DNA of 64,000 bases, from positions 15,558,450-15,622,449 of the forward strand of contig OZ007507.1 in assembly GCA_963931865.1 (NCBI GenBank), given 5' to 3'. The DNA comes from Axinella damicornis (taxonomy: Eukaryota > Porifera > Demospongiae > Axinellida > Axinellidae). Positions 11,301-23,200 of the stretch are shown piece after piece. The position numbers and the translations under genes were made by a program. The notes below the pieces were generated by a model. It worked only from the letters and a program-made list of their open reading frames with translations, had not been told where the DNA came from and ran no database searches. Numbering within the stretch: position 1 is the first letter of the stretch; the number at the start of each line of letters is the position of its first letter.

Positions 11301-13795
11301 AACTCGGAGTGGGAGTGGGTCCAGTTGTCTGTGCGAGGGCGGTGACATCAACTGCATGGGTTGGGTTGATATACAGCAAAGTTTGAGTGTGGAAATTTCA
11401 AAAATCTGCTGTATGCGACAGAATGCATGCAACATACGTATTGAGCATGTAATTACCTTGGAGGGGTTCCCTGCACTCCTGACAGGCTGGGTCAGGTGTC
11501 CAGGTCATGTTGATACACACACTGGTCTGTGCTGTTGGAACCAACCCTGGACTGCAGCTGTAGGTTACTGTGGACCCTTCTGCTGCACTCTGGAAGTCCT
11601 CAATGAACACTCCACTTGGAGGAATGGGCTCTCCACAGCCAGCTAAGCAACCAGTTATATACAATTGTCGAGATGATGACAATGACGTACAATATATCAT
11701 TATGCAGATCAAACATTCTACAGTGTAATTTGCAGCTAAGAGTCAACTCCTTCTCACAAGGAAATTGAAAAACGCACCAGTAGCTAAGAAGCTAAAAACG
11801 GATACTGTACGCACAGGCTCATAGAATATAACATTGCTTACTCTTGAGAACTATACCCCACCTTCAAAGTAGGTGAATGTGGTAGTTTCACTGGTTCCAT
11901 TGCAGTTGGTAGCAGTGACCACTATGTTCTCACTGATACTGTACGGCAGAGTAAGCACGGTTTGATTCACTTGTGAGGTGGTTGTCATCAAGTTGGTCCC
12001 ACTGATGGTATAGTTGTCCACTGGGGCACCTCCATCAGACTCCGGATACCCCCACTGCACAGTAACAGTGACATTGTGAGGACCATAGTGCAGGACACTG
12101 TAGCTTGGACTCCGAGGAGGAGATGGTCGACCTAAGAAAAGTGAGTCAAAAAAGATACTATTAGCATAATTTTGTAGATACATCATACAATCACACTCAC
12201 TGCAGCTGTAGTAACATTTGGTATACGCTGTGCTCACTTGTGATATTGAGAATTAAGCTCGATATTTCACTGGGTTCATCACCCAGACAAGTAACTCTTC
12301 TCCCATGTTGTGCAGGAGTGGCAGTGACTATGAGGGTTGTGGTGAGATCAGCCAGTCCTGGAGTGTTGGGGTCTTGAATCCTGTTGGTGAGGACAACTTG
12401 CGAGTCCCCAAATACCTGTACTTGCCCAATTGGACTGCTTGCAAAATAGTCTAACTCATTATTGATGTCTGGGGGAAAGAGCCAGCTGACAATAGAGGTA
12501 CGAGGTGCTGTGCAGGTATACACTACCACCTCCCCAGGACAGGCAGCACCATGTTCCACATTGGATGTTAACACTACAGCAGCTCTCCCTGCAATGAAGT
12601 ATAATAGACGTACACTACACACCAATTGATACAGTCATCTACTAATCCCCTTAGGACATGCCAATGTCCCATGGTGTTGCATCTCTTGGAATGTCAGGTG
12701 CACCCCCTGAATAGTGATTAGGCACCCACATCAAGAGTGGATACACCCATATACTGCAATTGAATAGGAAAGGCATCTTGTTGTAATGCACATCTCAACA
12801 ACAGATTTGTGGAAATGGTATGTTTGTCTCCATATATGACATAAGGGCTCTTTTACTTACTAGGAATAAAATATATATGTGCTTATTGTGTGATTAAATT
12901 TGGTATGCAATCTGCTGCAAGTAGGCTCACCTGAGAAAAGGAAGAGGAGTGCTTGCAAGAGCAGCACGTAAAACCAGTAGAAGACCTGGATGAGAAGTGA
13001 GTCATAACGATATCTCTAAACTGCACAAAGTTAGCTATACATAACTGAAATGGTGGAAGAACTCTCGCATACAACTGAAGGTATAATTATGAGCCCTTGG
13101 TAGTTTATAAGCTCCTGCTGGAACAGAGGTTTAAGCCCAGCCCAGCCCTAATGCTCTCAAACTTGTTATGCAGGGATCAGATCATCAAGACCCTGAAAAT
13201 TAGGTACAGTGAAAGTGAGGTACAGTGAAAGGTCAAGAATTCCAGAATAGCTTCCTGACCATGCACAAAATGTCGTGTTTTGTAATTCTCACTGGGCCGG
13301 TTACGCGCATGTGTGCATGTACAAGAGCAGGGTTAAGCATCAGTGCTGATGTGTCTGTGTGTGCATGTTTCAGGGAGCACTGTCTTTCCACTCAGAGTAA
13401 TGAAAGTGCAAAGCTAACGGCATTTCTGCGCTTGTCGAGGAATCTAGGCCAATGATGACACATGTCTATTCTGCATTCAGTCACAAGCGGAGCAGGAACC
13501 CCATCTCAAAGGACTACTAGAGACCTAAAATTTACTGGAGGCCAAGCTGTGCTTACAGTTTGGCAAAGAATTCTCTACAGGTAATCCTACACTGACAGTA
13601 TTGTATTTCCAGCAAGAATATTAGTACCAAACGAATTTTACAGCGCCTGCAAACGCAATAGCTATTATAGCTATTGCGTTTGCAGGCGCTGTAAAATTCG
13701 TTTGGTACTAATAGTATACACTGCTATATATAGCTAATTATACGAGGCACCAGCTACAGACATGATGTCAGTGCAGTGCTACAGCTACTCACCAT
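8318..13795 (-). CDS. Receptor B: Ig-FN3-Sushi receptor with ITIM-like and SH3-binding tail
   Basis: A complete gene of 11 coding exons and 605 codons: 13793-13795 (ATG), 12931-12985, 12238-12588, 11862-12131, 11457-11642, 11247-11351, 10759-10896, 10105-10290, 9801-9968, 9192-9435, 8318-8429. All junctions are GT-AG and the phases agree. Order: signal peptide (1-20), Ig-like domain (CPGEVVVYTC, about 20-136), FN3 (137-226, WGYPESDGG, DNYTISG), four-Cys Sushi (227-288), Thr/Ser/Pro stalk (289-323), membrane helix near 334-362, then tail. Tail tyrosines sit in PLYDEV, PRYTDV, NIAYGPI, NVCYGPV and NVAYEHT; two fit the ITIM consensus [SIVL]xYxx[IVL]. PPPIPPK, PPLPPK and PPRPPKPG fit class II SH3 ligands. 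The likely role is a surface receptor that recruits SH2 and SH3 proteins; ligand and sign of signalling are unknown. Confidence 0.9.
8840..9025. repeat. Copy of the 4.5-kb-region repeat in receptor B intron
   Basis: Read on the minus strand this stretch resembles the interior of the element at 4439-4838; shared words include gtcagcata, ctgcgtaa and gattacattc. It sits between the last two coding exons of receptor B. The ends were not resolved. Confidence 0.4.
10021..10049. repeat. AAC microsatellite
   Basis: About nine AAC units lie in the intron between tail exons of receptor B. The equivalent intron of receptor C has the longer AAC tract at 17786-17855, so the repeat appears to predate the duplication. 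Confidence 0.8.
13619..13713. repeat. Perfect 46-bp hairpin in receptor B intron 1
   Basis: Bases 13619-13664 are the exact reverse complement of 13668-13713, leaving a 3-nt loop. The arm carries the GC-rich core CAGCGCCTGCAAACGC. It lies about 80 bp inside the intron after exon 1. It could be a recent fold-back insertion or the source of a hairpin RNA; nothing in the sequence decides between these. Confidence 0.85.
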
Positions 13796-16585
13796 CGACA
13801 CCGCCTTTCACCTCGCAAATTCTATCAGAGCAAAGTCGGCCGTATCGCTCACAGCTTGCTTGAACATATGGCTGAGCACGGTCCTCCCACTTCGATAGGC
13901 ATCTGCCGCGCGTGTAGCGTCGTTTCCAGTGGGTGTGGTTAGTATAGATCTTTTTCACTGACGTCACTTGGGTTCATAACAAAAGCAATTCTTGGAACAG
14001 TTCTCAACCCCATAACATGTACATTCACATGATGAACAGAGTAGATAAGTGTAGAAGCAGCTAGTGTAGCACGCTCATTACATGCAAGAGTGCACAATCA
14101 CGTACTACATACGACTAAGAGAAAGGATAATGTTTCTACAGGATATCTTGTTTACATCTGGAATGTGCCTTAGCTACCTACTATGTATAGCCTCTTACCC
14201 AGGCCTTCTCACCCAAATGCTGGCCTGGGTATGAGGCTACTACCTCAAGACTTGAGTGTTCCAGTACCTTAACATGTTTTCTAAGGGAGGATATAGCTAA
14301 CTCCATACAGTAAGTGATGTTACACTGCAAAATTGATTCGAATGCAGCTGATCAACAAAATGGAATGCAAGATGTGCCACAACCACTTATATTTTGTGTG
14401 GTACGTCACCCGATAGCTATACCTACACCTCACTATGTTCATCTCACTCAATATTCTGGGCTCCATATGCATGCAAGCAGAACCGATACTAGGATATTCA
14501 TGGGTTGGTCGCAGATATAGCAAAGCACTTTCCTCATGGCAAATTTTGGGCTTAAAATTCACATCAAGTTTTTGCAAGTGATGTTGGCATAGCTGTGGAG
14601 TGGCTCCTTTGACAGTCTTGAACTGTTCATGCATGCAGTTGCAGGATATCTATGGTACTGAGCTAAGTCATGGTGGAAGCAATTAAATGATCTCCCAAAT
14701 TTCCTCCACAAATTTTTGAATAATCATAAGTGTAGACAAACTTCATGATAATGAGCATAATCACACATTCACCAAAATGATCATTGTGTTCTTTGGGTTA
14801 TCCTGTATGCAGAGATGATAACATTTCTGGGATCACTAATCTATTTCAATCTGAGTATAATAAATTCCAGACACTTCAGACCATTCTTGACCAAGGATAG
14901 CTAGCTATACTCAATTGGGGCTGAATTCATCCACTAAACTAACGTTACAGTCGCAACAGGGGGATATTACACAAGCTACTATTCCCTACACAAGAATGGA
15001 ATACTGGAAGGCAATTGAAGGGCTGAGAACCAGAGTGGCCTAACCCAAAATCAAGTACTGGAAATTGCATGAATTGTACAAAAATGGAGTAAAAATATGC
15101 AATGGGTATGAGCATATGACTGAAATTTTGAACACTGCAAAAACAACATGTTTGTTTAACCAAGAATTCGGTAACCTCAGGTGCAGTTCAGTGTCATAGG
15201 ATCCATCAGGTGACCATGCCTGACCTGTTTGTAGCTACCGATATGAGTCACAACCACTACGATGTGTCGCTTCCACAGTGCATTGTACTGTCAAACCTTG
15301 CAGCTGTGAGTTGTGTTTATCACAAGGACATGTGCATGTTATACTTTTAACCATTTAGGAATACTAGTACTCTACAATCTATATAGCTATGCATCCCACT
15401 GTGGAAACCACATTGTTGAAGTAACAATACAGTTTGTCATCCCATGACTTGCTTGCGCAGCTGTCAGTTGTGAGTATTGCATGCACATGCAATGGTTATG
15501 ATCAGCAGATGCATCCCATGACTAGCTAAAACAACCATGATGTTTGTGCAGTGAACTTCTTGAAATTTCAGCAGCTCCTGAAACACATTTTAACTCAAGT
15601 TTAGGGGGGCTAGTTCAATGTTTGTGGGTTAGGCCACTCTGGTTCTCAGCCCTTCAATTCTGGTCTTCTTGCTGTGATTTCCCGGGCTGTTTTCTTTGGT
15701 TATCCAATATGAGGAATGGGGAAGTTTCCTGACCAGATGGATCCATGGAATTCAGAAACAAATACTTAAAATATTATACATTACGCTACTGTCCTACTTT
15801 CATACAGGCCACCGATACTAGTCACACTACTCAAGACTAACATGGTGAACTATTTCCAGTTTGATAATTGATCTGTAAATTCAACATGAGCTTGAAAATT
15901 CAATAGCTAAACCGTAATCATATATACTTCCCAACCCAGAGTTTTGTATATGCAGGAAAATTTATTTATTTTGCAGGATTTTAATGTCTTGTGCAGGACA
16001 ATTTTGATCCACTGCACAGCAGCATTCCTAGGGTAGTCTGGAGAGAATTTACAACAGATGAAAGAAGCTCCCTTTCTGCTTGAGGACACATTATAGCGCT
16101 TCCAATCGGGATGCCACTTGCATGGCCTTCTTGGACACCGGTTCTAACCGTTCTGACCCACTGGTACTGGCACTCATCTGCAGGTAGTAGTTTGTCAGAC
16201 AGACTTGCTTGTACGTAGTAAACGCCTAGGCCACGTGTATAATTTCCGGGACAATTTCGATTGTTTCCGGGACAGCAGGACAAAAGGTCAGTTTCCGGGA
16301 CAGTCCCGGAAATTCCGGGACAGTTGGCAAGTATGCGTAATGGTCTTCAACTGCAAACTGTTCATCCAGGGGCGCCCCACAACACTGGGCAGAGTTTCTT
16401 TACCTTCCAACATTTCCTTCCAATGTTCCATTCCGTGCAGTGGAGCAGCCACTGATTCATAACCACTCGACACAGAACCATCTAATTGAATCATTAGTCA
16501 TGCATGAAGTTCCCACCTATGTTGTAGGTTTTAGAGGAAGAGCCAGGTTTGGGAGGCCTAGGAGGGGGATCCTCTGGACTATCTC
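13796..16585. other. Spacer between receptor B exon 1 and receptor C 3' end
   Basis: Holds the 5' untranslated part of receptor B exon 1 and a 52-bp fold-back (14188-14239, TAGCCTCTTACCCAGGCC ends). Also holds a block similar to 7.25-8.0 kb, a ~35-bp inverted repeat (about 15014-15050 and 15622-15657), and a cluster of TTTCCGGGACA motifs at 16245-16325. The downstream end is 3' flank of receptor C. No other gene was supported. Confidence 0.5.
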
Positions 16586-17787
16586 TCAAGTGGCCCCTGG
16601 GGTGAAGGGATGGAGGAATGGGTCAGGTCTACATGCAGGAGAGAGTGTACCCCACTGCAGTGAAATTTAATCTCTATTTCTTCGCAACAATACAATGTCA
16701 TGTTGGTGCAAATAAATTCCATTCATTAGCGTAAAATGACTCACCTTTGAATAGGTGCATTACTATAACTTGCAGCCTAGTCGCCTGCAATCCAGGCCTC
16801 TGATTTCCATGATTAGGTTGCTGGAATCATCCTTTCAGCACTGAACACCATGCATGGCAACTCTTGAACTATGCATGTGTATGTGCAAGACCTACTATAA
16901 TCTAGTAAGTGTGCCACAACTCCGCAACCATTGTCCAAGCCTATAATTATTGTCTTCATCTTAGTTCACAGTAACAGATATTGACAGGCAGAACTTGCCA
17001 GTGTGAGTGAGTTGAACTCAATTTTCGATGCCAACCACAGACTAAAGCTCATAAGGGTGCATGGGCTAAATGAAAAAGCTGTAGCTAGCTACAAGATGTA
17101 TTTGATCATTCACAAATGACTGCTAACATTATCAAAAGAGTTTATGAAATCAGAATCAAGTCCAGTGTAACTTTCTTAGTATTCGAACTATGACCACTCA
17201 CTGCTCTCCACTCTGCTGGTGTACACTGGGAGGAGGATGTGGTGTTAGAGCAGCACCCTCCTGGTCTGGTTTAGGTGGGAGCAGTGGAGTGATGTTCCAG
17301 TGGGGCTTCACACTTTCAGAAAGATTGGCGGATGGGGGAAAGAGCTCTTCTTCTACGTATTGCTTTGGAGGGATGGGAGGAGGGATGTCAGTGTCATCAG
17401 TATTAGGCAGAAGAGATTTCACACCCATACTGACGGGATGAGAACCTGTAGTGATGTCGGCAGCAGTGAGTGAACAAATATAGGTTACAGACATGACTTT
17501 GAGCTGATTGGTGTAGTCATGTTAGTACATGTACCCTGCACACATGATTAAGTGACTGTATCAACCCCACCAGAGGTGATGAAGCTGGTGTGTCCATATG
17601 CAACGTTGCTCTCTGTCCTCATCTCCTCCTCATGTGGTTCCGTGAGTGGAGGTTCAGCATACACTGGACCCAGGAAACCTGGTGTTGCTGTAAGTGGGCC
17701 ATAGGCGACATTCTGCTGCAGCTCTATCTCTTGTTTGCATATAGCTGTGGAGGAAGAGTGGTTTCAGTTTGTTGGCCAATTCTGCTG

Positions 17788-17855
<68 letters not shown>

Positions 17856-20199
17856 ACACAATGGAAATTAAAAAAAAGAATTGGCAACTGCATGAATTTC
17901 AGCCAATAGATCCGTAATCCACATTACCTTGAGTTTCATGTTTACCAACAGCAATAGCATGTTCAGTTGGACAATATGCAACGTTGATCTTCATCTCAAG
18001 GTGTGCATTACTTGTCCCTGGCTGGACTTCAGCATACACTGGATCAGGGTGCTCTGGGAGCCCTTGGCTCTTCCTCGCTGCATACACAGTATAGTAACAA
18101 TGCCATGTAAATGATCAAAACTTCAACAGGGATTCAAGATCAGACAAGAAGACCTGACTGATACACTTAAAATGCACTTGATGGCAGGCTTGTACAGTTC
18201 CCTTGTTCCAATTGAGGCACCACTGCAGCTGGCTTAACTATGTATATATCCTTGCTTACCTGAATGCCTTTTCAATCCCACAACCAAACCAATAACGATG
18301 ATGGTGACACAAATTATCACTAGTGCAAAGGCAACGATGACTGCAACAGGAGCCAGCCATGGCTGGAATTGCTGTGCTGGAGTAATGTCTGTAGGGAGAA
18401 GGCAAGGCATATAGGGTTAACAATTGGCATATAAATGTAGGTTGGATCATTTTATACACACATTCTAGGCACTGAAGATCTGCCGCGATAATGGGTAGTG
18501 CCACTGCAGAGCTACAAGTTTCCAATGGTGGTGTCCGAAACCATCGATGCTCGGATGAGGGAACAGGTAACCGGACAGGAGCTAGTTCTCGCACATGATG
18601 TGTATTGACTAATCTGTAGCCTTTAGCAAAATGTTGGATAAAGTCAGAACTCTGCATGTAGATCGCTTGGTTCTTGACATATGTACAGTTAACCTATCCT
18701 CATTCCCAGGCCTTCTCACCTCAGCATTTGTCGCTTGCAGTATACTAGCACGGGTTAGTACTGCAAGCGACAAATGCTGGGGTGAGAACGCCTGGAAACG
18801 AGGCTACAGTCGACCAAAGTGAAGTTTCTGCAACCAGTAGTTATAGCTATACAAGAAAGTTCATTGCTTGCTAATGTAAGCATGGAAAATGGCTATATCT
18901 GAAGAACAGTATGTATTATGGCTTGCAGACTTGGATCAGCATTCTGGACTATAGCTTCGTTCTATATGCATATCACTTGCCACCCTTTCGTGCAGGACAG
19001 TCCGATCCAGCATACTCTCGGCTTTGATGATGTTGGTCATGGCTTCAATTAGCTTGGCAACATGCAGAGAGGCACCAGCCATGAGATGTGGACTTGGGTG
19101 GGGCTGAACTCTAATAATGATGCCACACCCCACATGCAGTCTCATGCCTCCAAGCCATGCTAACAGTATGTCATCCGAACATCGATCAGCTACTCTACTA
19201 GTACCACAATGATTTTGCATTAAACTTAGTCACCGAAAATCATAATGAAACTGTCCAACGTCAGTCTAACAATGAAGATAAAGTACACAAAATAAAATCT
19301 CACCAGGTCTGGGGGAATTGGTGGGAGTGGAACCAGAAGCAGGATCAGTGGTAGTGGAACCAGAACTTGGAATAAGACTTGAATTGAGGGGAGTTGCAGT
19401 TGTTCGTGTGGGGTTGGTCACTGAATGGGTTGAAAAGGATATTTTCTGAGGTGATGTCATGCCTATTAAGGTACGTTGCTTTCATATTATACTGACAAGA
19501 TGTTAAAGCTGCGATGATTGTGTTTACACCATGGTTGACTGTGAAGGCTTGGTTATGGTGAGATACTGAGAAGGATCAGTGAAGAGAAGCCAGGCTTCAG
19601 GAAGAGAGGGGAATAGCTATCAGACAGAGCTACAGCATGGAACAAGCTGAAGCCAATTAATGAGCAGCGGTAAGCTAGTACTGGTCATAGCTCACTGGGA
19701 AGCTTGTTGCACATGACTACGTATGGGGATCCAACCTACAGTACCTTTGGAATTTTCACTTCTCTCCATGGGTTTGCATCTTTATCATTCAGCAATAACC
19801 ATCCTGCTAACGAACTAGCTACCCACTATCGAAACTCACTGTACAACCTGTATTTCATATCCCTGCCGATTGTCCACTAGAGAGCCAGTAAAATTAATTA
19901 TGAGTATACATATACATTGCATTGCAGCAAGGTTTGACTACAACTTGGACCTTGGATTTGGACACAGATGGCTGTACTGTTTTGGTAGCTCAGTACTGGC
20001 TTTGTAAGCTGGTTTGATTCCCGTCTGAGTACGTTCACCTCAGCAAGGCTGTGATGCTGGCTGGTGAAAACAGCGACCTGCACATGTGATTTTGATTGGT
20101 TGTTTGGATGTTTCATCCTTGAATTCGTGGAAGAATGGGAATTCTGCCTGTGTACCACTCACACACACACTCACCACACATACACACTCACTACCCACA

Positions 20200-20231
<32 letters not shown>

Positions 20232-23200
20232 GTCAGTTTTCTTTGCATCTCTGAACCAAATTTCTTTGAGTATTGCCCACGGTTGTCAAGGTGGAGAGAA
20301 AAATCAACGACTACTTAGTAGCTACGAGGTAAATTTACATGACTTACTGACGTGGATTGTAAATTTACATGACTTACTGACATGGATCGAAGCATTTTAA
20401 CATAGCATATAGGCAGAGCAGTGGCCACTTCGTTACCTAGAATGACACCATCTTCAGCTCAAAATTGATTCAGAACTCTCCATGTGATGACATCATACAC
20501 ACGTCATAAATACATACACATCGTGGTCTTCACACAGGTTTGCTATTGGCCACCCTCACTTGGCACTGCAGTCGACACTGGAATTGTTCCCAAAGCTGGG
20601 TTCAAACCCTGGTAGCCATGCGTATACATGCAACATGAAATATACATACAGAATGCACCCAAAACTTGCTCACTGTACTTAAGGCTGGGTCGACTTGACC
20701 ACAGCACGAATTGCGCGCGCCGTGCGTATCTATGGAAACGATTGCACACGGCACAGGATGTCATGTGATTGCGGTTTGTTGTTGATACTTTTAACACGTG
20801 ACAGTTAATACTCAATAATTATAATCGCGTTCGAGGTTCGATCGTAAACAGAAGGCCAGCAGACAGTTCTCAAAAGCAAGCCGGCTGCAAGGTACGTTGT
20901 GTAAACGTAGCTAAAAGCTTAGTAACTCGTCGAGTACGTTCTCAAGGAACTATTGAGGGCATTTTATTAGACCTGCGCAGGTTGAGAATGTCCTCGATTA
21001 CCTATAGTTGCCAGAGAACACCCTCGATGAACGCTAGTGTCTCGATGTTAGGTCGTGTATAATTATTATAACTGGTTGTCAAAGTGAACTGTTGTGATCA
21101 GTTAGACGATTCTATACATGTACAAGCTAGATTGAGTTAGAGACAGACAAGACAATATGCTGGGCCTATGGAAAAGACAGAAACGGAAAGCGGAAACGGA
21201 AACGGAAAACGGAAACGGAAACGGAAACAGAAAACGGAAACGGAAAATTGGTAATGAAATGGAAGCGCTTGCACGTGGTCTCGTGTAATAACGCGCGTGC
21301 GAGCTATAGCATGCTCTATATAGCGCTAGCAAGTAGTGTCTATTCACTGGACAGGACTGCTAGACAGGACTCACTCAAACTTCAGCCCTTTCCGTGTAGG
21401 ACAAGCTAAACATGCTTATTCAAGTTGCTCACCGTTGCAGTTGACTGTTGAGATGTCTCACCGTGTTCTTAAGTCCTGAAGATGTTGCTGTGCTGTCAAG
21501 TGTCAACAGCCTATTGTGTCTACAACCAGTTTGGACTTCTCTAAGCACAAGGGCTACAGCCTTAAGTTATTTTGGAAGAAAAACCAGTGGAGTGTTCTCC
21601 ATTTAATGCCCATTCGGTCATTAAAATATAATATGCATGTGACCTTTGACCTCCACTGACTTATTATAATTGCACAATGGTACAACATGGCTAAGTAAAA
21701 ACATGTAAACCAAACGAAGTCATAATCAAGGTCTTGGAACTGAAATTCTTTGGTGTTGCCAGAGACTGACCCGTTTAAAAGTATAGTTATGTATTTGCGG
21801 TCAAAAAATAGCCTGGTAACATAGCACTCCTCGATGATCATGATGCTGGAATGTAACTCCTTGTTAGCATTGATCTTAACCATCAAGCTATGTCAGACCA
21901 CTGTCGGAGACGTCATAAATTCCTTTAGCTACCATCTCGGCTGCACTGAGCCAACTCGTCCTCAGGATGTTTTAGCTAGCACTCCATGAGCAGAATCTGT
22001 AGTAGCAATTGGCCAGACTTGATGCATAATGCAGAACAATCTATTGGGTTTGGCATAGTAACTGAACCATCTGCGTTCCCTGTCTCTTGTACGATAGGCA
22101 ATCGGACTAGCAGGAGTAGGCAACTGAAACTGAACTCGCCTCTTGGCAGAAGCAATAGGAGAGGAAAAACGAGCCCATGAATCACAACCATCAAGGGTAT
22201 CCTCGGAAGTCAAAGAATCACTGCCAACTGTGCTTGACTCTGACGGGAACAGCAGACTTTACCATAGCCGAGTTAGCAAGCAAACAGACCGGTCAACTTT
22301 TCTAGCAGCTTCACCAATAGCAGAAGTATCAGCAGCTGTTCTCTTTTGGCCTGCTTCGGTACTTTCTTCCGAAGGAGACCGAACGGGCATTAAATGGAGA
22401 ACACTCCACTGTTTTTTTCATCCAAAATAGCTTAAGGCTGTAGCCCTTGTGCTTAGAGAAGTCCAAACTGGTTGTAGACACAATAGGCTGTTGACACTTG
22501 ACAGCACAGCAACATCTTCAGGACTTAAGAACACGGTGAGACATCTCAACAGTCAACTGCAACGGTGAGCAACTTGAATAAGCATGTTTAGCTTGTCCTA
22601 CACGGAAAGGGCTGAAGTTTGAGTGAGTCCTGTCTAGCAGTCCTGTCCAGTGAATAGACACTACTTGCTAGCGCTATATAGTGCATGCTATAGCTCGCAC
22701 GCGCGTTATTACACGAGACCACGTGCAAGCGCTTCCATTTCATTACCAATTTTCCGTTTCCGTTTTCCGTTTCCGTTTTCCGTTTCCGTTTCCGTTTTCC
22801 GTTTCCGTTTCCGCTTTCCGTTTCTGTCTTTTCCATAGGCCCCAATATGCTATATAGCTACAGTGAGATGTTCCAGGCTTTGAGGAGTTTGTTTGATAGT
22901 TTGTATTTGTGTAGTAGTCCTGTATATTCTGGACAGGCTGATTTCTCTGTTGGAAGGCTACCATGTAGTTGGAAGTGGCGCTGTTCGATGTGGGTAATAC
23001 TATCCATTAAAGATGATCTCTGAGTTAGAATTGCTTTTTGCAGGGCTGCAAGTAGTTTGTCATGCTTAGAATATTCTTCATGTGATTTCAGTTGCTTTCT
23101 TTTCATTTGAGAGCGAAGTTTGTCAAATGTGGCAAGGTCTGGTGTATGGCCAATCACTTTAGCAATTTGCATCGCATGTGTTGTCCTGTAGCACTGGTCC

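Noticed and set aside
17590..17893. Poly-Asn and poly-Cys proteins.
   Set aside because: Translations of the AAC microsatellite in an intron.
20570..20620. tRNA or tRNA-derived SINE, from a B-box-like GGTTCAAACCC and a similar GGTTTGATTCC at 20009.
   Set aside because: No cloverleaf arms and no properly spaced A box could be paired on either strand.
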